NCBI GenBank assembly: GCA_030141605.1
Contig: JAQGDQ010000904.1
Coordinates: 1-64,000, forward strand
Origin: Tubiluchus corallicola
Lineage: Eukaryota > Priapulida > Priapulimorpha > Priapulimorphida > Tubiluchidae
DNA length: 64,000 bases
Direction of reading: 5' to 3'
In this document: positions 25,701 through 37,600 of the stretch, one piece after another
Layout of the letters: every line of letters begins with the position of its first letter
Numbering within the stretch: position 1 is the first letter of the stretch
Notes under the pieces: model-generated
What the model was told of the DNA's origin: nothing
What the model saw: the letters and a program-made list of their open reading frames with translations, nothing else
Databases searched by the model: none
Position numbers and translations under genes: made by a program

Positions 25701-28700
25701 CACATACACACTAGTTCAGAATTTACATATCCACGGCCATATTAATTAAATCATAATTTTTTTGCGAATAGTTGTAAACGTTTTATTTTTATTCGTCGTT
25801 ACTTTCCATTACTACACAGTAGTTTAGATTGCACTGACGCATTTGTTTTTTAGCAGTGTAAGTTTTTAGTAACTAACACTGATTGATCATCTCTGCAAAG
25901 TTTTTATTCAGTGATTATCAATGTATTTTAATGGCAAATAAAGATTATTATATACATGTGGTTTAATTTCACTTTTTGTATTTTGGAGATGTTGGTCCAT
26001 TACTGGGACTAGTGCTGTAACACTGTATGAAGGCTATGCTTTTTGGGTACGTGTACTTGAATGGATGTGTGGGTGGATGTGTACGTATGCATATGCATAT
26101 ATACATGTATATGTGTTAATTATGACAATATAAAATTTTTTCTGCTTACAGATATGTATTCTGATTGATGTAACTTTTCCCTATATGATTATTTTGTTGA
26201 TTTCTTATATATGTTTTTATCTGTCTGTATTGATACATATTGCTATTGTAATTTAAAAATATTTTTTGTTTTTATCATTTTTACCTTTACTATTGCCTCA
26301 TTAACCTACTTATTATGTTGTTTTTTTATTTTGTTGAATTCAACGTTTATTCGTTGTTTTTTTTCGTTGTTGTCAATTTATAAGAATTCAAATTAAAAAC
26401 TAAGTTACTTAAATACGTACTATCACATAGTACTATGAGTGAGGGTGGATGCTCGTAGGGTCTTTCTCCACCCCGTCTCTTTCTTTAACTACTACTTTGT
26501 CACTAACACTTGCTGTATATTGTTTGTTTTTGTATGAGACAAATATAAATAAATGCAGTTCAATTCAACTTAGATTGCCTGCCCTCACGAGACCACACAG
26601 CTAGTGACAGAAGCAATACTAATTCTACGATCCTTAAGTGCATTTATTTGCATCTAGAGGATGGAGAGTAGAGACAAATATCTTTTGTCTCTAGGTAACT
26701 ATGTGTTGTCCTTAAGGACTGGGGTATAAGCAAAAGCTAAAATATAGTCTACTAGAAGTTTCCGCACTCTTCTGAGAGAAAGAGTAGAGTTTACTGACCT
26801 AAAAAGGATATTAATCCCTAACGGCCAAGAATCTTAATCATCACCAGATCTTCCTCTTCCCTTTTCCTTCCTTGTCCGTTAATTCCTGGAGTTACCGATA
26901 AACAGTAAACGTCAATATTAACCACGTTACGATATGAGACATTAAGCAAGGTGTTTAGCGACTATTGGAAAGTTTACGCTCTCTTGAATCGTCGGGAATT
27001 ATGACGAGCATTTTGAAAATTCTTTTCCTAGCGATGATAATAAAAAGTCAAGCAGCGCCACCAGCTTGGAAGTCGTGGAAAGGTGCGATTTAATTTTTTA
27101 ATTAAATACATTAGTATTCATTTAGAATGACTGACTTTTACGACTGTTTCTTCTTTAATTTTGTCCCAATTTTTACTTGTACTCATTTTACAGTAATTTA
27201 CACAGTTTCGAAATTTTGTTTTCAACGATTAAATAAAAGGTATTTAGCTAACTAGGTACTGGTCACTTGTTTTTAATACTTAATTAAAAATAGCAAAACC
27301 AAACTCTATCAAAAAACGTGGCAAGTTGTCTACGCCTCATCACCGCTACAATAAATATATAGACTAAAACCTCCCTTAATTCCATCTCTTAATTAGATGT
27401 TGATGATGACTTCGATGTAGACAACACTGCTTTCCGTTATGAGATTCTTCACCCAAGATTTGAGAATACTGATCTGGACGAAGTGAAGGAAGAATTGGAC
27501 GAACTTGAAACCAGAGTGGAAATTCTAGAAAACAATGATCACGAGCAGCGTATTGGTGACTTAGAGGAAGCTGTGAGGAAATTAAATAATTATGTATCAC
27601 ACACACACACACACACACGCATAAACAGGGAGAAACTTTGGGGCCTTTTCTGTTTAAAATTTATCGTATTAATTATTTGTGGCAACATTTGATATGGTTG
27701 TAATGTCACTTGCGCACACAAGATAATCACACTTTGGCTGGCTTACAAAGTTAGTACTTCCAGAAAGCATAGGTTCCTTATTTACAAAATTTAAATTACT
27801 TAGAAGAGTTTGCGCCTTCGGACTTACGTATACCGATTTGTCAGTTGCAACATTTCGTGATAAAGTACTTGGATTACAAACGGTTCAGACTATACAAAGA
27901 TGCTGTTGTATTCTGAAAAAGACCCTCCAACCATCCAACCTAGCCAATCAATTAATCTGCTAGCCAGAACTCAAAATTACTTGACCAACTGACCAGTCAA
28001 CCGGTCAGCTGACTAACTGACTCACCAACTAAGCCAGCTTGCCTGTTGCCTGGAAGTTAGCAAACCGAGTGACGAAATGTGCTCTATGACAACAAAACAT
28101 CACAGCTGCACCATCTTGTAAGCAATCAGATAGAATTCAAAAACTGTCTTCTTTCCACTTACAACTAAATTTTTTATTTTAGGCAGGTGTCATCTCAGAT
28201 TTTGTCGTGGACTTAGACGCAGAGGTGGGAGAAATAAAAAATGCACTGAACGAAGAAGCGGCAGAGAAGAACACAGAAGAGAAAGAAACCGAATTGGAGG
28301 GAGAAACCTGGGAAACACAGTCACCAAATGGAAAAACAGAAAGTAACGATGAAGAGGAGGATGAGGAAGAAGATGAATTAGGTTCCGGAAATGTCTGTGA
28401 ACCTTTTGACAAAGTAGGGGACTACCATATATTGGTAAGTTCGCAATTTAAAATAAGTATATAGGCATTAGATATCAAAGTCAACATTCGCACGTCATCG
28501 ATTTTGCTAAGTACCTCGTGAATTCAGAATGTGCCGTAAGCGAAGGGAAACAAGCACATGCATATGAGTGTCATTAGATGCACTCTAATATGGTAAAGTA
28601 TTAGGAAAGTCCTACAGTTCTGCCTGGCTAAAATGCAAGATACATCTTTGCAGTATAAGAGTTATGCAAGACCTCTATGCACGGCACTTCTAAATAGCCA

Positions 28701-31700
28701 CAGTATAATAGTTAAACCATTTTTGATAAGTTAATAGTTATTTGATACGGTGAAGCGTGCCTGGCGTCGCTGGTTGGCGACCATTCGTTAAAATGCTATG
28801 CTGTGTTGAAGCAGTTTAGCTATTGCATCAGTGTAATAAAAAATTTACCGCAGTAAGAACGTTAAATTGAAACATTTGGTTTACAATCTGTGAACGCTGT
28901 TTTGTGTTCAATTGAGGCGTGTATCTAATTTTGGACAAAAATCCCATAGGCTGCCTCTTTGTTGCATATATACAGCTTTATACTACGTTTGCCTGCACCA
29001 CTGCAACGGCATACCACTCAGACACAAGACATATAGTAACACAGCATATAAATTATAATGTAATTATCTGACCCTGCCAAAGAACTGCGCGTACTTTAAG
29101 ATTTTTTCCTTTTATCAGGTAGTAGATGACGACGATGATACCTGGGCTGATGCATATTTTGCATGTGCAGACCGGGGAGGTAAACTTCTGACACTGGAGA
29201 CAGACGAAAAACAGTTAGTCATGACAAGCCACCTGTACCATAACTATCCTGCTTGGATGAGGTAAGAACGTAGCTTATTAATAGTCAACTGTGTGAAGGC
29301 CAGCAAGGGATACCTAACTGATATACCCCGTTTCATACAATCGCACGTTTCAATACTGGTTCTAAGACACATAGAAATATATTAATGTAGTTTATACTGC
29401 ATTTCATTAAGATGTGCAATGTGCAATGTGCATTAATACATTTCCTATATATGTAAGAATTTTTCTATTACTTTCAAATCTATTTTGCATCAACTTCTGC
29501 CTGACGATGACTTGAACAAAGCCAAAGCGTAGCTAGTATGATATTATGAAATACAATTACATTTTAGTAGATCATTAGTGCCGATTTTCTTATGATATTC
29601 CCCTTTTTAAAGCAAATGTATTCGCACATTAGTATTGGTGCAGCATAATTTAAAGGACAGAGCAAGTCACTTAACATGTTGGGTTTATTTTACTGTTATC
29701 ACTTAAACTTAGAAATTAAAAAAAACTAACTGTAAGGCATAGAGTTAATTTATATTACCGCTGTATGTTCTCAGGGCGGTGGAAGCCGCCATTCACTTGA
29801 AGATCATGACGTATAACTGATGGATTTCGTGACTTTTCATAAGCGCTTCGCAAGCCTACACAAATTCAAACTTCTACGGCTTATCTATTGCTCTTGCAAA
29901 AAGATAACAAAATTAGATGACTAATTTTTTCATTAAAATTTATTACACATTTTGACGGTGTGACAGAGCGCTGCTTTTCTTCAGTCGAATAAGGACATCA
30001 TAGGTAAAAAAGCGGGCATTCAAAATGGGGCGCATGAAATGATCGCGACTTTAAAGTAATTATAGTAACTACACGAGACGCTTATCACAATTTTATTACC
30101 AAATCCTTCTAACATTTTTCGCGAACATTGAAATACGACTAACTATACCAAGAAGGGTTGACATTTTTTTAGGTATTTCTGTGGGCACGCTGGGCTAAAT
30201 GTTCCCCACAATTAGACCAATTGAAATGTAAACATGTAAGAAGTTCCTGTACAAATTAACCCAAACACTGTATTTGAAATTTAGATTTTGGGTTGGTGGA
30301 TATCAAGATGGGCGTAACGGAACTTGGTTTTGGCGGCAAGAGGATTTCAACGCTGTTAAAATCGAGACAAGCTGGTGGCAAACTGGAGAACCTAGCGACC
30401 ATGGAGAAAACTGCATGGAAATAGCGCAGGAAAAGAGATACCTATGGAATGATTTGGATTGTGGTTTCCTGTTAAACTACATCTGTGAATGCACGCCACC
30501 TTCAGAATTTACTGAATATTAATGCTTTTCATTATTTACTGTAAATGATACTTAAATTATAACAATTACAGTCGCTTTGTAAACATCAACAAAAATAAAA
30601 CTATTGAAAATGGCATAAAATGACAAATACAACAAATTAATATAACGAGTTATTGATAAGTTGATTTTAGTCGATGTTTATAATTCTAATATCAGTTGTT
30701 GGTTTGGTTCATATCCAGTAGAACTCTATAACTATACTTATTATATTCTAGTATTACTCTATTACTATAACTTTAGCAAGCCTGAAGCGTAAGTTTATAT
30801 CCTTTGGAGGATATCTTTTAAAGATTTTTTTCACGGCGCTTTTGAGAAAAGTATCTGAATAGTTTTTCTACATTTTTCTCAATGGCTTTCAATATAATTT
30901 ACATTTCAGACAACCATCTTTTTTGATTACTTTATTTTTAATATCACGGCCGTACCTGATTTATCAAGATAATGTCTTGCTAAAGAACTGAAACCTCGTG
31001 GGGCAACATAGTTTTCCACAATTTCATCACTGCGATCTTTAGCACCTTCCACGCGTCCTTTTAGAGGAGTTAAGATGCCGCAAGACAACAGTTCTGCATA
31101 GTATCTGCATTGTATAATAAAAAGGTTTAAAAATTGTTACAGTCTGTAGTGTATTATAATGATTCAGATAAATTATTATTAACGCCAGTTACAACAACAA
31201 CCTTAACAGCAAAAGGTTATAAGTTCATGAACTTTTACAAATTCAAACAATAGCATATAAAGGTATCCTTTAATTCGTAAGTGCCGTAAATAAAACATCT
31301 TTTATGTTTAAGTAGATCGTAGTGGAAACATCGTAGCTAACGACCTAAGTGCGTTATTTAAATGAATACTACAAGTTTAGAGTAGCGTACTTTTAATGCG
31401 GCACAAAAACCAAACAAAATTCATAAAAGATTTATATCCTGACAATAAAGGCTAGTATTAATGTAATGTTATCATTGTAATGTTAGCAAAAAACAGAATT
31501 GTCTAAAGAGTCTCAATTGAACTGTTTTCACTGCATTCACTTAAACCTATCATGTCGTGAGAACATATTGTCAACATAAATAAGGAAATGAATTCCTAAT
31601 CAAATCCAGGTATTATTGCTAAGACTATCACGTTTTTTTTGGCAGAATTAAAATTTGCTCTTAAAAAATAAACAACATGCTAATAGCAAAGTAATTAACC

Positions 31701-31954
31701 TACTGTTTATGAGAAGCGTAATACTTTGACATGGCGCTGATATACTGTGCACCTATATCAGCTAAAGACCCTTCAGAGCTTCTAGTAGTACTCATGCGTC
31801 CCCCTAAATTAAACAATAAAGTCTTACTTGCGTCAATTTGCACGTTAGGCTAGTTTGCGTACCATTTATACTACCAGCCTCCTCCTCCTCGTCGTCATTA
31901 TCATCGTCATAGTCATCGTCGTCATCATTATCAGTATCAGTATCATCATCATCG

Positions 31955-31999
<45 letters not shown>

Positions 32000-33169
32000 A
32001 TGAGTTATTTAGCTGATCTTATTTTACATTATCTTGTCACGTAACTCAGCGTCACAATTTTCTGAAGTGCGCTTTTTACAACTGTCTCCATTTCACCACT
32101 GTCTTCATTTCTTAAATTATTCCTCATCCCATTTTAGTCGTTTGTGGCCTTTACGTAGCATATCAATAATAATTGGCATATCAATTATGCATGCCTTAAT
32201 TTCTGCTCTTAGAAACTCAATATTATTACATTGTATATATACACGTTGCTCTCTAATGGCGGTTTAATTATATTTGTGCAGTTTGTACGTCCACTTTGTG
32301 ACTCTCATCGTACAAAAGGGTTTGGCAAGCACTAACCTTGACTTCAGTCGCTATTAGTTGATAGCAATATGAAGCCAAACGGATTCAAATTGGCAAAAGT
32401 CACACATGAGCAGTAGACGCGGACGACATGCTTTACAATCTGACAATGTTTTCCAAGGTATATGTTCGGCATTGTAGCCTATTATGTTTATTTTGATAAG
32501 CAGTTGTGTAACGCATAATGTATTATGTACGTATAAATAATGTAATGTATTTAACCTCACGGGGTTTCTTGTATATAATGTACATATTACGTTACTTAAC
32601 CTCCCTTGACCAACTTACACTTCAAATCGCATTCTTCTCTATAAACACTCTAATTGTAAACCCTGGCTTGTTTTGCCTAACCCTCTCTCACTATCACTGT
32701 TGCGCTTACAAGATTTTCTTTCAGCGCACATTGAAGAATTTTGTTGTAAGCAATTAGTTTTTTCATGTCATTTTGTAATTATTGTTTTGCATCATTGAAT
32801 GTACACTGCTTTTTGTGAAAAGTAAATCTAAATAGAAATAGAAAATAGAAAAGGTTTTGGATTTCTATTTAATTTGCACAAGATCATTAAAAATGCCATA
32901 CCCGAAACTACAGTTGCTTCAATGAGTAAATTTAGTTACAAATTTAGTAAATTGAAAGGCTTAAGATTTAATTAAAATAGGATATCTGTTAGTAATTATT
33001 TTGCATGCGCACCTTAATATTGCTTACCTGCGCCTCGTGCTTTATCACAAACTGACACGGAGAAACGAGGTACAGTTTGACCTAATAACGATGACGTCAT
33101 GGCACCCGTGATTCCACAACCCACAATCAAAGCTTTCGTATTCATCATATCGTCACAAGACGAATTCAT
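18843..33169 (-). CDS. RNLS: renalase, FAD-dependent oxidase (complete, 7 coding exons, 349 aa)
   Basis: Minus-strand exons: 33028-33169, 31704-31803, 30956-31104, 23317-23472, 22809-22979, 21732-21904 and 18843-19001. All junctions are GT-AG and phases agree. The N-terminus carries the dinucleotide-binding GCGITG motif (residues 17-22) and GAGGRM. ADIGAQYIS (about 64-72), VILTMPVPQVLKL, LEAVEYSSRY, VPWTASYI and the C-terminal IIGGDAFTHSNFDG flavin-contact region follow in the order and spacing of vertebrate renalase (about 340 residues). Family knowledge: an FAD flavoprotein that oxidises aberrant alpha- and dihydro-isomers of NAD(P)H to beta-NAD(P)+, giving hydrogen peroxide; an extracellular signalling role is reported for mammals. 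The start may be Met1 at 33169 or Met8/Met9 downstream; an acceptor just upstream implies a 5' untranslated exon. Intron 3 (7.5 kb) contains a lectin gene on the other strand. Confidence 0.95.
19035..19161. mobile_element. small TIR element with telomere-like core
   Basis: TTTACAATTCCCTACACAC at the left end (19035-19055) is an imperfect inverted match to TTGTGTTCGGAATTGTCAA at 19143-19161. Between them are about 80 bases of degenerate GGATTAGGGTTAGGGTTA repeats. The right arm and adjoining repeats match, in reverse complement, the block at 13117. It lies in intron 6 of the renalase gene, 34 bases from exon 7. Confidence 0.7.
19672..19984. repeat. compound microsatellite (TCATCG, TCA, CTTTAT, CGTTAT, CCATCA blocks)
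   Basis: Successive homogeneous blocks of TCATCG, TCA, CTTTAT and CGTTAT units are followed by CCCTTA and CCATCA units, about 310 bases in all. The long low-complexity frames on both strands are repeat translations. Located in renalase intron 6. Confidence 0.97.
19985..21320. other. renalase intron 6, unassigned sequence
   Basis: No exon or known element recognised. A 107-codon plus-strand frame (20350-20673) has no recognisable domain, no matching splice context and is probably fortuitous. Confidence 0.5.
21321..21420. repeat. short hairpin MITE (~44-bp arms)
   Basis: About 21321-21364 and 21377-21420 are reverse complements with a few mismatches; both carry GTTTCACAAA near the outer end and CGTTGTTA near the loop. 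No coding capacity. In renalase intron 6. Confidence 0.75.
23990..24240 (+). promoter_or_regulatory. TATA-containing, LTR- or promoter-like segment
   Basis: An inverted pair (CTCAGGTGTGCGTG near 23994 and CACGTGCACACCTGAG at about 24071-24086) precedes a good TATA box (TTATAAAAAGG, about 24088). About 125 bases downstream is a polyadenylation-like AATAAA followed by TTTCGACTC. This order of inverted motif, TATA, short transcribed stretch and poly(A) signal resembles a solo LTR, but termini and target-site duplication were not established. It could also be an orphan promoter. Confidence 0.3.
25578..25955 (+). mobile_element. LINE fragment: ORF2 C-terminus and 3' trailer
   Basis: The frame from 25578 to the TAG at 25692-25694 reads WNSPPLHVKQIRSLSAFKTK and onward. 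This is the recognisable end of a non-LTR retrotransposon reverse transcriptase ORF (tryptophan-asparagine-serine, then Leu-Ser-x-Phe-Lys). About 240 bases of trailer end in AAATAAAGATTATTATATA. The 5' part is missing, as usual for truncated LINE insertions. Same orientation as the lectin gene and inside renalase intron 3. Confidence 0.7.
27001..30522 (+). CDS. secreted C-type lectin-domain protein with coiled coil (complete, 5 exons, 303 aa)
   Basis: Exons: 27001-27082, 27397-27593, 28183-28434, 29119-29261 and 30285-30522; all junctions GT-AG, phases 1, 0, 0, 2. Met1 begins a signal peptide (hydrophobic ILKILFLAMII, cleavage probably after SQA). Residues about 48-93 form a heptad-rich coiled coil (VKEELDELETRVEILE), pointing to oligomerisation. 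Residues about 120-160 are a strongly acidic Glu/Asp linker. The C-type lectin-like domain spans about 165-295. It has FWVGG at 226-230, EPS at 260-262 and WND at 279-281, with cysteines 193, 268, 284 and 292 at the positions expected for the two core disulphides. WND predicts calcium binding; EPS in place of EPN/QPD leaves sugar preference open. Collectin-like architecture suggests an extracellular recognition role (inferred). The gene is nested antisense inside renalase intron 3. Confidence 0.92.
27598..27617. repeat. short CA dinucleotide repeat
   Basis: About ten CA units begin three bases after the exon 2 donor of the lectin gene (TAT|gtatcaca). Length variation here could affect the donor's intronic context. 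Confidence 0.85.
30594..30599 (+). terminator. polyadenylation signal of the lectin gene
   Basis: AATAAA 72 bases after the TAA stop codon, the first canonical hexamer downstream. It lies in renalase intron 3, about 360 bases short of renalase exon 3 on the other strand, so the lectin transcript need not overlap that exon. Confidence 0.6.
31881..31998. repeat. TCA/TCG trinucleotide microsatellite
   Basis: Interrupted CTC, GTCATC and TATCAG units resolve into a pure TCA array (about 31950-31998). Located in intron 1 of the renalase gene, about 80 bases upstream of exon 2's acceptor. Confidence 0.92.
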
Positions 33170-34477
33170 CAGCACGTCTGCTAGAAATAGTGACACACAG
33201 GTCAGGGATAGCTCTGCATAAGTGTGATCTGAAATAATGTTTCTCATTATTTACGTTATTGGATGTTGAACCACATAACATGCAGCTTATCTCAGCATCC
33301 TCTGCAGTTTTATAATTTACTGAACACTAAACTGTAACCAGCTAAACGAACACATAAAACAAGAGTTAAATGGTCCCAAATCTCAAATTGACCCAAATGG
33401 TCAACCCAAGTTGACTAAAATGGTCCCAAATATGGAATATTAATTGACCATGAGGACAGTGATTTTTACTTGACTTTGCATGATTAAAAGAATAAACGTA
33501 TAATAGTGTTGTTACGGACCAAGGCCCAAATGGACTTACACGTCGTAAATTTATGCTCTTAAATGCATTGTTTTAGGGCACCTCTAGGACAGTGTCTTAA
33601 ATTGTATTTACGTAGCTGTCTTTAGGTGCACTTAAGACTGTAACAAACTACAATTTTATAACTAGTCCAAAAAAGACGTCTCACAGTAAGGTTATGGGTT
33701 GAATAACCAATAACCAATAACCTAGTAAAAATAGAGAGATAGTATTGAGGAAAATACTTCTTACAGTTGTGGTATAGTTTTTGTACTCTTAGCTATTTTG
33801 CAATATTAAATAACCATTAATGGTGCTTCATATAAAGGTTTATAAAATTTTCTCGTCTATATCATTTCAGGAACACTCCACTGCTTCTTAGAACAAAAAA
33901 CCATGGGTTTTGCTGGGCTGCATAAAAATGCAACAAAAATATTCATGAATAGTAGCAGTGTGATAATAGAAGACAACTTATGAACAGGCGCGATGAATAG
34001 ACCCATCTAAAATCAGTAACCAGATTACATGTCGTTCACTATTACAATTTGGTCTTGAGAAGCCACAGTCACAGATTTCCCAATTGAATTCACCCTCCTT
34101 TTGCTAAGCGATCTACTCATATTAGTAGGCACACTATGCCCTAATTAAAACAAATCAGTGGCATCGGTTTCGTGGGATGCGCGCACTCTCTCTTTGTGCC
34201 ACTTCACTCAGTTCAATAGCCTACGGAATTACAGGCTATTTAATCTCATCTTTGCAGTGTTTTGATTGGAGATAAAGGTTTTGTTCTCTTACTGTCTTAT
34301 TACGTAATTAAAAATGCTTTTGGCCATAAATGCCTTCGTGAAATTTAATAAAGACAAGTAAGTAATAGATTAGTAAGATTATTATATTCTTGTTGTCACG
34401 ATCAACCAAACTGCCGCATTTCCTGCAGATAGAAATAAAAACTTCTCAGTTTTTTCTCGCCACTACTCCTAGCCACC

Positions 34478-34632
34478 TCTTTCTCTCTGTTTCTTCCCTT
34501 CTCTTCCGTTTCTCTCTCTTCCTCTCCCCTCTTTCTATCACATCTTTCTCTCTCTCTTTCTTCCTCACACACTCTCTGTTCTCTCTTTTCTCTTCCTGGT
34601 TCTCGGTTCTTCCTTTTCATTTCTTTATTTCT
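34478..34632. repeat. polypyrimidine (CTT/CTC-rich) tract
   Basis: About 150 bases almost entirely of C and T on the plus strand. The reading frames across it on both strands are low-complexity artefacts. Confidence 0.8.
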
Positions 34633-37600
34633 CCACCAGAACTCCCCTATCTTTCTTTTTACTCGAACTTATCAGTTCAAATGTCCTGTACGTGTCATTG
34701 GCCTATGGTTCTGTGACACCAGCAGTAACAAAATATCATAATTGCTGTAAAATACGCCTAAATGCTAGTAAATTATCCCCTTTTACCCATCTATCACCAG
34801 GTCGGTAATGAAGCGCTGATATAATAAAGAGAATGCTCTAGTGTCACGAAATGTAATATAATGTGATTACAGTTGAATCATACCCACAATGTACACAGGG
34901 GATAATTTCGCTAGCTGAACATTCCAGAGAAATGTGAGATTTTGAATGCGTTCGAAACGGTATGCGCAGAACACGGCGGGTAAAGTGCCCGCCTCTAATT
35001 ATCGGCCCGTAGCATCTCGCTTGAAATGGAATCCGTCGGGTTTCGTTCACTAAAATTCGTTCTCCGCAGGAAACTGCTTAGCGTTTTGCGCAAATGCAGG
35101 TTGAATGACAAATAATTATTGCGCGTGAAGAGAGAAAGAGAGCTGAATGAGAGAGAAACAGCAATTTTTGTGCGGCACTTATGTAGTATTGCGCTTGCTA
35201 GACATTATATATAAAGTTCAATTGTGATTAAATTTCTTATTAATTCTTGCTTCTTATTGTTTCCCTGTACAACTACGCTGAATACAAATACTACAGTGAA
35301 ATAATTACTGCTCAAAGATTACATTAGTCAATGAAATTAGTTAATGAGTGACTTGAAAAAAATTCTGCCCATTGCTAAAGGTAAGTACTCGTTTTCCTAT
35401 ATGCTAAATAATTAATAAAGTAGGAATTCTACATATTCCACCCATTCTATATAATATCCTTCCAGAAACAGAAAATCTTATAAATGTCCTAAGGACTGAA
35501 ACTTCTCGTCCCGTCGATGGAACAGGCTACCCAAGAGATAATGGTAGAAACATAGATCTAGGGTCGAGGTAGTTACGGGGGGGGGTAAGAAACTATGCAA
35601 CACTTGACCGACTACTGACTGACTGAATGATCAGCCAATTAACTAATCCACCAATCGAAAACGTCGAAGAAATTAACTTCGCAAATGCATATTAGCTATA
35701 GCGATTCACTTATAGACACGTTTTATTAGAACGTAACCGGTTCACAGTATATCATTTTGCTGGAATATAACTGGAAAACCACCATCGTTCTGCAAAATCT
35801 GTTACTCATCTAGGCACATCTTATGTCTGGTGTTTGCTTAACTACGGAAGGAAATGCTACGGTAACTATAACAATAATCTAAAATAATGGTTTGCCATCT
35901 AATGCCACAGTGAAACAATTACGCAGCGTGGCACCAATGAAATTAGTGGCTGGGTAACTTGAAAAACTAGCTATAGGGTAATTAAGAATTCAACAAAGTA
36001 CTTGTTATTGCTACTTATGTTGAACTTCCCATCAAAGATTTCTAGGCCGACTGTTTCTTTCAGCGCGTTTAACGTTTTGGCAAATAAAAAAACGAAAAGT
36101 ATTTCATTAACTAACCATGAACTAACCAGTTGTATATATCTGTTCTCAACTAAAATGTATCTGTAGCACATAGTGGAAATAGTCCTATCTTTAATATTAC
36201 TGTATGTTGAGTCACTTGAAATAAATAAAGTTTATAAAAAAGTAATTTCGTAATTAAATAAAGTGAATATGTTGTTAAAACTGATTCTGATTTTTTATAA
36301 TTGCTTGAACTAACTACGCAGCCAAACAAGCGAAAAAGCTTATCTTTGCGTTTGACTAGCTCAAATCGGTTAGTTCTCGCGCTCCAAAATTTTGTAACGA
36401 CATTGCGCAAAAATATCCAAAAAAAATCATGATTGGCTCAATTCCCGGTCAAACTACAGGATATTTCTAGAAATTTACCAAGCGTGACGTTAAACGCAGC
36501 ATTAAAGCAAAACCAGACCCAATCTTGAATTGTAGGTCAAAACAATCTACTCTTTTAAAATATTGAAACGAAACATACTATTTTTTCAAAAATGACTTAC
36601 GCGAAAGAATTATTACCACATAAACACAATTTCGTGTTCTTCGCTGTTACATGCATTTCGCCATGCGCGAGTTAGAAGGGCACTAGCGCCTGAACTTCCG
36701 AAACGCATTGCACAAAAACAGGTGCTTTACCTCTCAGTTCAAATGTGTTAGTTTCTGACGAACTACGCACGCTCGACAGCTAATGCGTGAGTACAGCGGT
36801 AAATTTGAAATTTGAATTTTTATCTTAAAACTTGCCTAGTTTATATATCTGACAGTATATCTTACACTGAATATCTTACAGTAGCACTGTACTTCAATTA
36901 TCGCTTTTGCAAACACGTGCAACACGCTTATGAAATGTTTTTGCTTTTGAAAATTATGTTAGTATGTGATGTCATCTTTAGTTGGGCTCGCCGTTAATTG
37001 AAGTCTTTAATCTATTATTTAATTATCTGCAACACTTTTGCAATATTAATTGTGCCAAAATGTATACTTTTATCGGACTTGAAAATGGGGTAGTATATGA
37101 AAAATCATCCTGTCTTCCTTTAACTTAGTAAAACTGAACCCCAAATGCCTGGGGTTCGGCAGCTTTCCTCTACCATCAAACCCGGCTAGCTGAACAGACA
37201 GTTTACATTTTTCAGTTTTCGGCGAGTTAAACATTTAATCGAGAAAATTTAAAATGAGGCGAGACAGTAGTAATTGTTGCATTTTACTTTTGTATTTATT
37301 ACGTGAAACTTTTTAAAATTGTAAAAAAAACGAAAGAGAATCAACAAATTGAAACACGATATATTTAAACAAGTGAACAAAAAGCGTTATCCTTTATACC
37401 GGCAGCAATTTTACCTTTCGCACGTGTACTTTTTTACCTTTTTTGCTATTTTACGAACCGTCAGCCAAAGCGATTGCAAAATGACGCAATGTAGGAAACT
37501 ATACCGGCGTAAGTCAAAAACACTCAATTTGATTGTTGCGTCAATTTGTGTGGAGTGCCTAGCTAAACACAGTAAGAATAGAGAAATCCCCACAAAAGTT

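Larger units (their letters stand above)
23473..27000. other. renalase intron 3, left part
   Basis: No host exon lies here. It contains a candidate LTR-like or promoter segment around 23990-24240 and a LINE 3' fragment (25578-25955). A second retroelement-like 3' trailer is near 26440-26575, with a purine/pyrimidine-rich CTTTCTCCACCCCGTCTC run and an AATAAATAAA-like tail. The rest is AT-rich and unassigned. Confidence 0.5.

Noticed and set aside
34390-34716. 108-codon Ser/Phe/Leu-rich frame and its Glu/Arg-rich antisense frame
   Set aside because: Both come from the polypyrimidine tract.
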